DNA from: Nitrospira sp.
GTDB lineage: Bacteria; Nitrospirota; Nitrospiria; Nitrospirales; Nitrospiraceae
Assembly: GCA_030123625.1 (NCBI GenBank)
Contig: CP126121.1
Coordinates: 577,001-641,000 of the forward strand
Direction: 5' to 3'
Length of the DNA: 64,000 nt
The position numbers and the translations under genes are program-made. Positions 35,315 through 43,941 of the stretch are shown one piece after another (position 1 is the stretch's first letter; the number at the start of each line of letters is the position of its first letter). The notes beneath the pieces are model-generated. The model had not been told where the DNA came from. It made no database searches and saw nothing but the letters and a program-made list of their open reading frames with translations.

Positions 35315-36037
35315 TTACTGCGCGACCAGTCGCTTCAGCTCCTTTGCGTTTTTCACGGCATAAGCCGCCTCATCGTTGTCGAAATAGACATAGGCCGCCG
35401 TCAAGCGCGGACTCCAACGTTCGAGACGCCGAGCCCAGCTCTCCAAGGCGGTATGTGAATAGTCTCCTTGATATTTTCCACCGGGCCCATGGAGCCGCAC
35501 ATAGACAAAGTCGGCCGTCAACTCGACCGGTGTCTGAAACCCAGCCAATTCAAAGAGACAAAAGGCCGCATTGTGACGCTGAAGCGCCCGATAGACTTCC
35601 AGTGTATGCCATGTGGGATCCCGCAATTCGAAGCTGAAGCGATGTCCCGAGGGAAGCGCCTGGAGAAATTGGTTGAGGCGCTCGATATCGCAGTGCCAAT
35701 GAGGCGGCAGCTGAAAGAGAATCGGGCCGAGCTTCTGCCCCAATCGGTCGACAATCGGCAGAAACCGTGTCAACGCGCTTTCCGGGTCCTTGAGCTTTTT
35801 TCGATGCGTGATATACCGGCTCCCTTTCACGGCAAAACAAAAGTCCCCGGGGGTGCCGAGGCGCCACCTGTCTGCCGCCTGCTCGCTGGGAAGCCGATAA
35901 AAGCTGTTGTTGATTTCGACTGAATCGAAATCCTGCGCGTAGAACCCCAACCATTTCTGAGATGCCAACGACTCGGGATAGTACCGCTGTCGCCAATGCT
36001 GATACTGCCAACCTGATGTCCCGATCCGCAGTTCCAT
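35315..36037 (-). CDS. DUF72 (YecE-like) TIM-barrel protein
   Basis: A 240-residue cytosolic protein of the DUF72 family: IGTSGWQYQHWRQRYYPE at the N-terminus, FDSVEINNSFYRLPSEQ, GPILFQLPP, FSFELRDPTWH and VYFDNDEAAYAVKNA. The fold is a TIM barrel; the reaction is unknown. No ribosome binding site is visible before the ATG. It lies 100 nt downstream of the debranching-enzyme gene on the same strand, separated by a very strong inverted repeat. Confidence 0.88.
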   Translation of the reverse strand: MELRIGTSGWQYQHWRQRYYPESLASQKWLGFYAQDFDSVEINNSFYRLPSEQAADRWRLGTPGDFCFAVKGSRYITHRKKLKDPESALTRFLPIVDRLGQKLGPILFQLPPHWHCDIERLNQFLQALPSGHRFSFELRDPTWHTLEVYRALQRHNAAFCLFELAGFQTPVELTADFVYVRLHGPGGKYQGDYSHTALESWARRLERWSPRLTAAYVYFDNDEAAYAVKNAKELKRLVAQ

Positions 36038-36059
36038 TTTGATTGAAATTCGTTATTCA

Positions 36060-36144
36060 TTAACGTTAAACGCGGTTTCGTTAATCGTGAATCGTTATTC
36101 GTTAAACACAGGAAACTTCTTGCGAATAACGATTCACGATTAAC
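36060..36144. repeat. 22-bp perfect inverted repeat in CGTTA-word spacer
   Basis: Arms at 36080-36101 and 36123-36144 are perfect 22-bp complements (GTTAATCGTGAATCGTTATT.. and its mirror) around a 21-nt loop. The right arm covers the stop codon of the debranching-enzyme gene. The flanks (36046-36079) are made of the same words: CGTTATTC, GTTAA, CGTTAA. The hairpin very probably ends or protects the leftward transcript. Confidence 0.75.
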
Positions 36145-38200
36145 ATTTAACGACTTCCTCGCGGCAAGCCTGGTATGCGCGCAATACTTCAGCGACACTC
36201 CAGGCTTGCGCAACGCACCCGCGTGGCGCATAAGGAGGATCGGCATCGAATATTTCGCTGATGGTCCCGATCCCGTCATCGGCCAAGTGAGAATCGAACG
36301 CATTCAAGAGGCGTCGGCATTCCGATCGGTCCACGCCGGCTTTCAGCGACGCATCGATGAAATGGCCGATCAGCCAGGTCCATACGGTGCCTTGATGGTA
36401 AGCGGCATCGCGCGCGCGCAGATCTCCGAAGTACATCGGCTTATAGTCGCGGTGGCCCGGCGCAAGACTGCGCAGTCCGAACGGCGTCAATAACTTGTCC
36501 CGCACCACGGCAAGGACGGGTGTCCATCGATCCTTCTGCAAGACGGGATACCGTAAAGACATCGTCAGAATTTGATTGGGTCGGAGACTCGGGTCGTCGC
36601 CCGTTTCACCGTCCACGATATCGTAAAGATACCCGCCCGATGCGTACCAAAAACGATCGTGGAAAGAATCTTCGATTTGCTTCGCCAACTCGTCCCATCG
36701 GCCCGATCGTTCTCCCAGATCATCGGCCCATCGCCCCATCAAACGAACGGCGTTGTACCACAGCCCCTGTATCTCCACCGGCTTGCCCCGTCGCGGCGTG
36801 ACCACCCAGTCCTCCACCTTGGCATCCATCCATGTCAACGCATAGCCCGGCGCGCCGGCCTTCAGGAGACCGTCCTTCGTATCGATACCGATGCCGAACC
36901 GTGTCCCCTTCACATGATGCTCCATCACATCTTTCAATGCCGGATACAACACCATCAGCGTATCCCGATCACCCGTCACCTCGTAGTACCGATCGAGCGC
37001 GTGGAAGAACCATAAGGTGGCGTCCGCCGTATGGTACAGTCCCGTGCGCTCACCCTCCGGAAATAGATTGGGAATAAGTCCGTCCTTAATGTACCGAGCG
37101 AATGTGCGTAGAATCGCGCAAGCTTCTCGATGCCGCCCGGTGCACAATGTGAGCCCTTCCAAGCTGATCATCGTGTCCCGCCCCCAATCGGTGAACCAGT
37201 AATACCCGGCAATGACCGTCCGCGCCTCGTCTCCTGACGCCTGCGCCAAAGCATGCTCTTCCATCCGGCTTCCGGGAAACACAATGAACTGATCCGCCGC
37301 CAGGGCCAAGAGCGTTTCAAGCCGATCATCATGGACCCGATCGGCCTGAGACACGAGTTTCTGGAGTCGTGCCTGCTCAGCCGCAAAGATGGCGTCGGCG
37401 TCGTATTGAAGATTTTCCCAAGGCTCCATGCTGGCCACAAAGGACACCGGATGTTCCCGATCCAACCGCACGGTGAAATATCCGGGGCTTTCCAGATCCT
37501 CGACATGCGGAGAGCCGCGATCGCGATCCACGCGATAGGAGACGTCGCGGCTGATGCAGGTGTCGGCCACGAAGGCGCCTGCTTGCGGCCTCAGACAAAG
37601 CTTCAACGGGGATACCCCTTCGCACAGCGGCATCTCGTACCGTTCTCTGATCATGGTGAGGAGAAACGGCGGCTTGCGCGCTTCGCTCAACGGCGCGTCG
37701 GGCATGCGAAAGGTCATGAAGGGCCGCAGACGAAGAGTCACCGGATCTCCCGCTTCCAATCGATATTGCACATACACGGTATTCTGACCGTACGGCATGA
37801 TGACTCGTTTGATCACCTCACGACCATGGCACGAGAATTTCCATATCGGGGTCTGCCATTTACGACAAAAGGCCGTAAGATATTCCAAGATGTCCGTGTC
37901 CAATCTGCCGTCTGCATGCTCCGCCCCGCTCAGCCGGACGATCGTCCCGCCGATATCGAGTTCTTCATCAAGTCTCGGAATGATCATGGTGCGTCCCCTG
38001 GGCGAGGGTAAGTCGGGGACGAATATTCCATGATAGCGGCGTGTCGCAATTTGCATGACCGTGGTGGACGAGTATCCTCCTAACCCGTTCGTCACCAGCC
38101 ATTCGTGAGACAAGAATGCATTCACATCCCCGTTTCGTTCACACGGCAGAGTGATGATCGGTTCGGAAGGAGGCGTCGACTCAACCATGTCTTCGTTCAT
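36140..38200 (-). CDS. GDE-type glycogen debranching enzyme (amylo-alpha-1,6-glucosidase)
   Basis: A 686-residue protein with the bacterial/archaeal GDE layout. The N-terminal beta domain starts at about residue 20 (SHEWLVTNGLGGYSSTTVMQ, RRYHGIFV). The C-terminal (alpha/alpha)6 barrel has YYWFTDWGRDTMISLEGL, then GLYHTADATLWFFHAL, GYALTWMDAK and YHQGTVWTWLIG, which hold the expected catalytic acidic residues. It hydrolyses the alpha-1,6 glucose stub of glycogen. I chose ATG 38200 because it overlaps the treZ2 stop as ATGA; the upstream extension lies inside treZ2. It complements GlgX with a mechanistically different enzyme. Confidence 0.87.
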   Translation of the reverse strand: MNEDMVESTPPSEPIITLPCERNGDVNAFLSHEWLVTNGLGGYSSTTVMQIATRRYHGIFVPDLPSPRGRTMIIPRLDEELDIGGTIVRLSGAEHADGRLDTDILEYLTAFCRKWQTPIWKFSCHGREVIKRVIMPYGQNTVYVQYRLEAGDPVTLRLRPFMTFRMPDAPLSEARKPPFLLTMIRERYEMPLCEGVSPLKLCLRPQAGAFVADTCISRDVSYRVDRDRGSPHVEDLESPGYFTVRLDREHPVSFVASMEPWENLQYDADAIFAAEQARLQKLVSQADRVHDDRLETLLALAADQFIVFPGSRMEEHALAQASGDEARTVIAGYYWFTDWGRDTMISLEGLTLCTGRHREACAILRTFARYIKDGLIPNLFPEGERTGLYHTADATLWFFHALDRYYEVTGDRDTLMVLYPALKDVMEHHVKGTRFGIGIDTKDGLLKAGAPGYALTWMDAKVEDWVVTPRRGKPVEIQGLWYNAVRLMGRWADDLGERSGRWDELAKQIEDSFHDRFWYASGGYLYDIVDGETGDDPSLRPNQILTMSLRYPVLQKDRWTPVLAVVRDKLLTPFGLRSLAPGHRDYKPMYFGDLRARDAAYHQGTVWTWLIGHFIDASLKAGVDRSECRRLLNAFDSHLADDGIGTISEIFDADPPYAPRGCVAQAWSVAEVLRAYQACREEVVKC

Positions 38201-40107
38201 TGGGTCCGCCCATGGAGTAATGCCGCAACATTCCGCTCGATGCGGAACACCGTCGCCGACTCGGCCGGAATGTGCCATCCTGTATCCGTCAGTGGATTGA
38301 CGATCCCGGGCCCGCCGTATTGAGGATGATCGCTCGACCATAGAAGCGCCCAGTATCCATCAGGCCGTGGAGCCAGCAAGGGCTCCGGAGCGGGGACAAA
38401 GTCGAGATCCGCCCCCAAATTGACGACGACAAGACGGTCATAACCGGTGTCTTCAAAATAGCGGAGGACGAAGGCGTGCGCATTCAGAACGGCCCCATCA
38501 ATGTGTTCGCGTGACTGCGCGGAGAACACCGGATCTTCACGACGCAGTCGCAACAGGTCTCGGTGGAGTCGGTAGAGCGGTCCGTGAACGCTCCGTTCAG
38601 CGCGGTCCAGCTTGGATCGCTCGAACGTCATGGGATCGTTCGGATCGAACATCGCCTTCCGTGCTTCATCGGAAGCGTAACTGGGAAATTGGCTTAAGAA
38701 CTCCTGCCGTCCTTGTCGGACCTTGGGGCCGAGCTCATGGCTGCCGAAGTCGACGAAGTAGAGAAACGGATTCGACGCGCCATACTCCTGCCCCATGAAC
38801 AACATGGGCGTCTGAGGGGCCAACAAATGAATCGCCGTGAGAACACGATATTTTCCGGGGCTCGTCAACGCATGGAGTCGGTTGCCTGTAAGGGCATTTC
38901 CTATTTGATCATGGTTTTGTATATAGAACACGAAGCTGCCGGCTGGTTCCCGATCGACGACCGTTCCCCTGGCCTTCCGTTGCCAGTGGTACCGCTGGCC
39001 CTGGTACAAAAACCCGCGCTTTATGGCCGAAAGAAATTCCTGCGGCGTACCGCGATAGTCGGTGTAGTACGCTTCGCTGCGTCCTGTGGCCGCCACCCGC
39101 GACACATGATGGAAATCTTCGCACCAAATGGCATCAAGACCCCACCCTCCCTGTTCCACAGGCCGAACCGCACGGATGTCCTGCGATTCGTTTTCGGCGA
39201 TCAACACGATGGTCCGCCGCCCTGCCGCCCGCCGTGCCTGAACGGACAGCTCTCCTAAGATATGGTAATCGCTGACATCGTGGATTGCATGCGTCGCGTC
39301 GATCCTCAAACCGTCAAGGTGAAATTCTTCGATCCAATAGCAGGCATTTTGGACGACGAATTCCCGCATGCCTTCCGACCTTGGCCCATCGAAATTGAGA
39401 GCTTGTCCCCACTCATTCGGATATCGGTCGGTGACATAGTCGTCGCTGAATACCGATGTATAGTTTCCATCCGGTCCAAAATGATTGTAAACCACGTCTA
39501 AAATGACTCCCAGCCCAGTTCCATGGGCCGCATCCACGAAGCGTTTGAGGGCATCATAGTCCCCATACATATGTGACGGAGCGAACAGACACACCCCGTC
39601 GTACCCCCAATTCCAGCGGCCGGGAAATTCGGTGATCGGCATGACTTCCAACAGAGTGATTCCGAGACGTTTGAGCGCATCCAGCTCTCGAATGGCGGCG
39701 TCGAACGTACTCTCTTCGGTGAAAGCGCCGATATGGAGTTCATAGATGACTTGCCCCGCCATATGGACGCCCGGCCATTCTCTATCTCGCCAGCGGTAGG
39801 CGGAGGGATCGACGATGTGCGAAGGGCCATGAGGTCCTTCCGGTTGAAAACGTGAACAAGGATCCGGGAAATCCGCTTTCCCATCCACCCGGTAACGATA
39901 CGTCATGCCCGGGCTGACATCGGAGATGATCGCAGTGAAATAGCCCGTTTCATCGTCTCTCCGGAGCGATCGGGTGTCGCCGCTCCCGAACACAACCTCG
40001 ATGCGATGGACTTTGGGAGCCCACACTCTAAACTGCACACCTGTTTCTACAGCCCGTGCTCCGAGCGGAATTGTATGGGCCATGCGTGTATCTTTTATCG
40101 CATCCAT
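38197..40107 (-). CDS. treZ: Malto-oligosyltrehalose trehalohydrolase-like (copy 2)
   Basis: A 636-residue GH13 protein with TreZ signatures: ILDVVYNHFGPDG from 202, nucleophile Asp270 in DGLRIDATHAIHD, acid/base Glu305 in IAENESQD, Asp400 in IQNHDQIGN, and FMGQEYGA. The GLDAIWCEDFHH segment is also TreZ-like. It diverges clearly from copy 1 (AENESQD against AESDLND; MGQEYGA against MGEEYGE), so it may differ in chain-length preference. It overlaps the debranching gene by 4 nt and is translationally coupled to it. A second in-frame ATG (residue 9) is possible; neither has a clear ribosome binding site. Confidence 0.85.
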   Translation of the reverse strand: MDAIKDTRMAHTIPLGARAVETGVQFRVWAPKVHRIEVVFGSGDTRSLRRDDETGYFTAIISDVSPGMTYRYRVDGKADFPDPCSRFQPEGPHGPSHIVDPSAYRWRDREWPGVHMAGQVIYELHIGAFTEESTFDAAIRELDALKRLGITLLEVMPITEFPGRWNWGYDGVCLFAPSHMYGDYDALKRFVDAAHGTGLGVILDVVYNHFGPDGNYTSVFSDDYVTDRYPNEWGQALNFDGPRSEGMREFVVQNACYWIEEFHLDGLRIDATHAIHDVSDYHILGELSVQARRAAGRRTIVLIAENESQDIRAVRPVEQGGWGLDAIWCEDFHHVSRVAATGRSEAYYTDYRGTPQEFLSAIKRGFLYQGQRYHWQRKARGTVVDREPAGSFVFYIQNHDQIGNALTGNRLHALTSPGKYRVLTAIHLLAPQTPMLFMGQEYGASNPFLYFVDFGSHELGPKVRQGRQEFLSQFPSYASDEARKAMFDPNDPMTFERSKLDRAERSVHGPLYRLHRDLLRLRREDPVFSAQSREHIDGAVLNAHAFVLRYFEDTGYDRLVVVNLGADLDFVPAPEPLLAPRPDGYWALLWSSDHPQYGGPGIVNPLTDTGWHIPAESATVFRIERNVAALLHGRTQ

Positions 40108-40205
40108 GTGCGCACGCTTGTGATGTTTGTGTACTCACTATAGGGCCGGCAAGAGGACTCGTGCTGGGCAGCCCTAAAAGGAAACGACGGCGGAGGAACG
40201 TCGCA

Positions 40206-41321
40206 TTAAATACCGGCGAGAAATCCTTCCAAGCCGCCGATACGTCCACCGTCGGTTTTGAAAGCTTCTCCCTCGTCCCATACCCATTTGTCGTTGCCTG
40301 CCTCACCGACGAGCCGATAAACCGACACATAAGGACGGTGTGCCCGGACCGCCTCCTCAATGGCATTCCACGCCCGCTCACGATCGAGGGGATGAACCCA
40401 GTCACCGAGCGCCGGGGGAATTCCGCCGGATGAGTCCTCGAGCAGTCGGGGATTTTTGACGTCGATGAAGTCCAATGTCCGACTCGGTTCAAAGCGACAC
40501 CGGTACAACACGACATCTTTGTTATGCCTCAATACTGTGCTCGCAGGTCGATCCTTCGAGCCGCTTCCTTTCCTCGTTGAGGGCGACGTGGCGAGTTTGC
40601 GCATCACGATTGAATATCCGTGATGGCGCCTGAACCGATTTTGCAAGGGTTTGACTATCAGATGCATCAAGGACCATGAGCCATCTTGTCGCCGAACGGC
40701 TTCATCCCATGCCACTTCGCCCTTATGGCGCGCCCAGTGGAAGATTTGCCCCCAACGGGCGACGGGATTCATCTGTCCCGGAAAGATACGATAGACCGGC
40801 CGCTCTTTCATGTCGTCGTCCGTATAGCCGGTGAGCAGTTGAGCGCCCTGATTACATTCGGTCACACGTCCTCGAAGATCGCACAACACCACACCCGTGT
40901 TGTTCATTTCATCGACGAACGAATGGAGCTGCTGTCGGCTTGCGGCAAGCGCATCACAAGATTGAAAAAGCTGTCGCCTCTTTCGATCCACGTGCAGGCA
41001 TATCAAGCCGACGCCCGTGATCGTGACGACTCCGATCGCGCGATTCATGACGCCTGCCTGGAAATCTCCCAGCGGACCGATCCATAATCCTATCAATGTG
41101 AGCGCCAATGCCGCGGCGGTGACGGAAGCGATGGCACGCGCACCGTCCCACAACAAAGCAAGGACGATGGCAATTGAATAGGGCGCCCACGCGGAGATTC
41201 CATCAGGCATTCCCATATCAATCATGAAGGTGCCGAGCAGGATGAGGGCCAGCAGAAACCCGAATACGCCCGAACGCGCTTTCAGCCCGGCGTGTTTGAA
41301 ATCCGTCCGAATCAAGTCCAT
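40206..41321 (-). CDS. Membrane PAS-domain sensor without output domain
   Basis: About 371 residues. Three or four hydrophobic segments at about 18-105 form the membrane part (GVFGFLLALILLGTFMIDMG, then SIAIVLALLWDGARAIASV). A coiled linker leads to a PAS domain (FVDEMNNTGVVLCDLRGRV, NQGAQLLTGYTDDDM) and a second PAS-like region (RTLDFIDVKNPRLLED, DKWVWDEGEAF). There is no histidine kinase, GGDEF, EAL or chemotaxis domain, so it must pass a signal by contact or be a truncated receptor. I chose ATG 41321; the frame extends to a GTG at 41402. Confidence 0.65.
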   Translation of the reverse strand: MDLIRTDFKHAGLKARSGVFGFLLALILLGTFMIDMGMPDGISAWAPYSIAIVLALLWDGARAIASVTAAALALTLIGLWIGPLGDFQAGVMNRAIGVVTITGVGLICLHVDRKRRQLFQSCDALAASRQQLHSFVDEMNNTGVVLCDLRGRVTECNQGAQLLTGYTDDDMKERPVYRIFPGQMNPVARWGQIFHWARHKGEVAWDEAVRRQDGSWSLMHLIVKPLQNRFRRHHGYSIVMRKLATSPSTRKGSGSKDRPASTVLRHNKDVVLYRCRFEPSRTLDFIDVKNPRLLEDSSGGIPPALGDWVHPLDRERAWNAIEEAVRAHRPYVSVYRLVGEAGNDKWVWDEGEAFKTDGGRIGGLEGFLAGI

Positions 41322-41483
41322 GTGCTTGATGTTATCGGGACAGACGAAGAAATGAACTAGGGAAATGCCAGAGAATGAGGACGAATCGAGGGATGTCGGC
41401 ACATATTCATGGAAACATCATCGTACCTCCATAGGAATGGAACCGGTATCAATGCGATACGTATCGGATGACACATTCCTCCA

Positions 41484-42029
41484 TCACCTGAACTCGGATG
41501 CCGCAGTCCACAATCGTCTGACTTCTGATTGCCGGGGCATCGCGGCATTCGGCGTGACGGCTCCTACCGCATCCACCATCGAGAGCGCGCCGACCAGATC
41601 GCCTTTTGCATCCACGACAGGAGCATGACGGATGCGATGGTTCAGCATGGCGTCCATTGCATCGGCTAGAATGGCATTCTCTCGACATCGAACGACCATA
41701 CGCTTCTTGACCACCTCATAAAGTCCACCCGAATCACCGTGGCTCTCAGTGACGACATGGAGAGCCAAGTCATATTCTGTGAGCGCGAAGGCCGGCTCGT
41801 GCTCGAGGCATACAACCAGGATGGGCACGTTCCGGTTTTTGATGATGTCAATCGCTTCTTTGACGGTGATGACGGCCGTGGTGACAGCGACCTCATGGGT
41901 CATAATGTCTTTGACAAGGCGATCTTCACCGGGAAGGACTCTGTAGGCTTCGTCATTGGTGGACTCCCCGAAAATTCCGGAACGAGGGCGTGGGACCACA
42001 GTAAGCATTGAATGTTCATAACGAGTCAT
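41484..42029 (-). CDS. CBS-domain pair protein
   Basis: A protein of about 181 residues with two CBS motifs: KDIMTHEVAVTTAVITVKEA at about 40-95 and ILADAMDAMLNHRIRHAPVV at about 120-165. CBS pairs bind adenosyl ligands such as AMP or ATP and regulate partner proteins. The start is uncertain (ATG 42029, ATG 42008 or GTG 42044) because none has a good site. It is downstream of nothing obvious on the leftward strand, with 160 nt to the next gene start. Confidence 0.78.
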   Translation of the reverse strand: MTRYEHSMLTVVPRPRSGIFGESTNDEAYRVLPGEDRLVKDIMTHEVAVTTAVITVKEAIDIIKNRNVPILVVCLEHEPAFALTEYDLALHVVTESHGDSGGLYEVVKKRMVVRCRENAILADAMDAMLNHRIRHAPVVDAKGDLVGALSMVDAVGAVTPNAAMPRQSEVRRLWTAASEFR

Positions 42030-42193
42030 CAAGCCTGGCTGCACTAGGAGTACCCCGTATGATTCGTAATCGCGTTTACTTCTACTTCCGATTCGTGGCC
42101 TATAGACCTATAGAATCAACTAGAATCGACGGAGGACTTTCGCCGGTCGAAACCTCCGGCTCTCTATCGCGAAGCTCTCGCGCGAAGCTCTCG

Positions 42194-42592
42194 CTATTTG
42201 ATCGCCTGGATCAACAGCGCATGATTCTGGTCGTTGACCGTTGCTTCTATTTGGTCACCCTTTTTAATTTTCCCCTTCATGTTGGTGGTTTTATCAGTGT
42301 GCAAACGAACTTCCGCTCCATCCCCGGTCTTGACAAAATAATTGGCGTCATCAACGCGGAACAGTTCGCCTCTAATCGTCTTCTCACCGCTTGCACTGCT
42401 CTTCCTATCTTTCACGTTCTGCTGTTTATCATCATCGGACTGAAAATTGTATTTCTGAGCATCAGTTAAGGAGTCGGTTTTCATCGTGTCTGAAGGACTC
42501 GGTGAATGTTCCGCCTGCACTGTCATGGACGGCCCTACGGACAACGCCACACCACACAATACAACCCCCACCATTTTCCAACTTGATTTCAT
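42194..42592 (-). CDS. Periplasmic OB-type protein (paralogue 3)
   Basis: A 132-residue exported protein with a signal peptide (MVGVVLCGVALSVGPSMTVQA, cleavage near 26). Residues 75-130 carry the same OB-like pattern as the proteins at 16806 and 26501: IRGELFRVDDANYFVKTGDG, then TNMKGKIKKGDQIEATVND. AGGAGG lies 6 nt before ATG 42592; an upstream in-frame ATG does not. The gene is divergent from the glycan operon that starts at 42772. Confidence 0.75.
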   Translation of the reverse strand: MKSSWKMVGVVLCGVALSVGPSMTVQAEHSPSPSDTMKTDSLTDAQKYNFQSDDDKQQNVKDRKSSASGEKTIRGELFRVDDANYFVKTGDGAEVRLHTDKTTNMKGKIKKGDQIEATVNDQNHALLIQAIK

Positions 42593-42733
42593 ACGAGCCT
42601 CCTCCTGGTTCAAGGTCGTCCTCAATTGTGCCTCCAACACAACACCTCATACACAATACACATAAGCTGAACGAACGGTTTTTTTAACCTAGGAATTTCC
42701 CCCGCTTCCGAAAGGCAGCAGGGGGCTTTCCTA

Positions 42734-42766
42734 GTACTTGTACGGCAAGGGAGCGGGTACTTGTAC
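42734..42766. promoter_or_regulatory. Two copies of GTACTTGTAC before the glycan operon
   Basis: The near-palindrome GTACTTGTAC occurs at 42734-42743 and 42757-42766, with a 23-nt spacing (about two helical turns). It lies just upstream of the first GT9 start at 42772. Repeated half-symmetric sites at this distance are typical for a dimeric regulator, but no regulator is identified. Confidence 0.4.
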
Positions 42767-42771
42767 TTGAT

Positions 42772-43941
42772 ATGAAGCGAGAGGGCGATAGGCTCACAAA
42801 CATGAGTGATGAAAGAAAAGATATGGGTTCTGAAACGCCGCTGCAAATGAAACCGCACACCATCGCCGTGGTGCGGGCGCTGCAATTAGGAGATCTATTA
42901 TGTTCTGTGCCGGCCTTCCGATCGCTACGGGCGGCGTTTCCCCAGGCTCACATCGCACTCATCGGCCTTCCTTGGTCCAAGGCTTTCGTCAACCGCTTTG
43001 GACGGTATCTCGATGAGTTCATCGAATTTCCAGGCTATCCCGGTCTTCCCGAACGGCCACCCGCGGTCGCCGCGATTCCTGATTTTTTAGCGACCATGCA
43101 GCGACGGAGATTTGACCTCGCGCTTCAAATGCATGGGAACGGCCGATACACCAACCAGCTTCTATCCCTTCTGGGTGCGAGAATGACGGCCGGTTTCGCT
43201 CACCCGGATGGTCATTGTCCTGACGAGCGCCTGTTCATGCCGTATCCCGACCATTTACCAGAGGCCGACCGACATGTGGCATTGCTGCAACATCTCGGCA
43301 TTCCGACACAGGGCAATCACTTGGAATTTCCGCTGAATAGGCATGATGTCGCAGCCTTTCGTGCCCTCCAAGCCTCGCACGGACTTCAACCGGGATCGTA
43401 TATCTGCCTCCATCCCGGAGGACGTGGTTCCTTACGCAGGTGGGCTCCGCATTTGTTTAGTCTCGTGGCGGATCGGCTGGTAAGAGCGGGATACCGCATC
43501 GTCATCACCGGTACGGAGGAGGAACGCCCGCTCGCAGAAGCCGTAATGGCTCACATGCGTGAAGAAGCGACCGACCTGGTAGGGCAAACGGATCTCGGCA
43601 CACTTGCGGTTCTATTAGATCGGTCGGCGATGTTGATTTCGAATGATACCGGTGTCTCCCATGTGGCCGCAGCGCTGCAAGTCCCAAGTGTCATCGTGTG
43701 CATCGGGTCCGATCCGCTCCGTTGGAGTCCGCAAAATACCCATCTGCATCGCGTGCTCATCGGCCAAGGCACGACGATCGACGATGTCATGGGGGCAGTC
43801 CATACACTTGAGCGCTCGAGTTCTCGCCGTCACCACACGAGGCTCGCGGCACCGTATCGAGGGCATGCCCTTTCCGATCTCTCTCAGGCTCCACGGCAGT
43901 CAACCGAGAGCCGACCTTCCAGCGCTTTCAGGTCCCTATGA
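42772..43941 (+). CDS. Glycosyltransferase family 9 (heptosyltransferase-like), first operon gene
   Basis: A 389-residue (as given) cytosolic GT-B enzyme. The N-terminal fold begins with HTIAVVRALQLGDLLCSVPAFR. The nucleotide-sugar part has HPGGRGSLRRWAPHLF and ISNDTGVSHVAAAL, both typical of GT9. Family enzymes transfer ADP-heptose or related sugars. The likely true start is ATG 42847 because the family N-terminus begins there; 42772 and 42802 are alternatives, all with weak sites. The C-terminal 40 residues are low-complexity and basic. Its stop overlaps the next ATG by 4 nt. A second GT9 is in the same operon. Confidence 0.82.
   Translation: MKREGDRLTNMSDERKDMGSETPLQMKPHTIAVVRALQLGDLLCSVPAFRSLRAAFPQAHIALIGLPWSKAFVNRFGRYLDEFIEFPGYPGLPERPPAVAAIPDFLATMQRRRFDLALQMHGNGRYTNQLLSLLGARMTAGFAHPDGHCPDERLFMPYPDHLPEADRHVALLQHLGIPTQGNHLEFPLNRHDVAAFRALQASHGLQPGSYICLHPGGRGSLRRWAPHLFSLVADRLVRAGYRIVITGTEEERPLAEAVMAHMREEATDLVGQTDLGTLAVLLDRSAMLISNDTGVSHVAAALQVPSVIVCIGSDPLRWSPQNTHLHRVLIGQGTTIDDVMGAVHTLERSSSRRHHTRLAAPYRGHALSDLSQAPRQSTESRPSSAFRSL

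Noticed and set aside
36140-38341. Debranching enzyme starting at 38341
   Set aside because: That start lies 140 nt inside treZ2; the ATGA overlap at 38200 fits family length and coupling.
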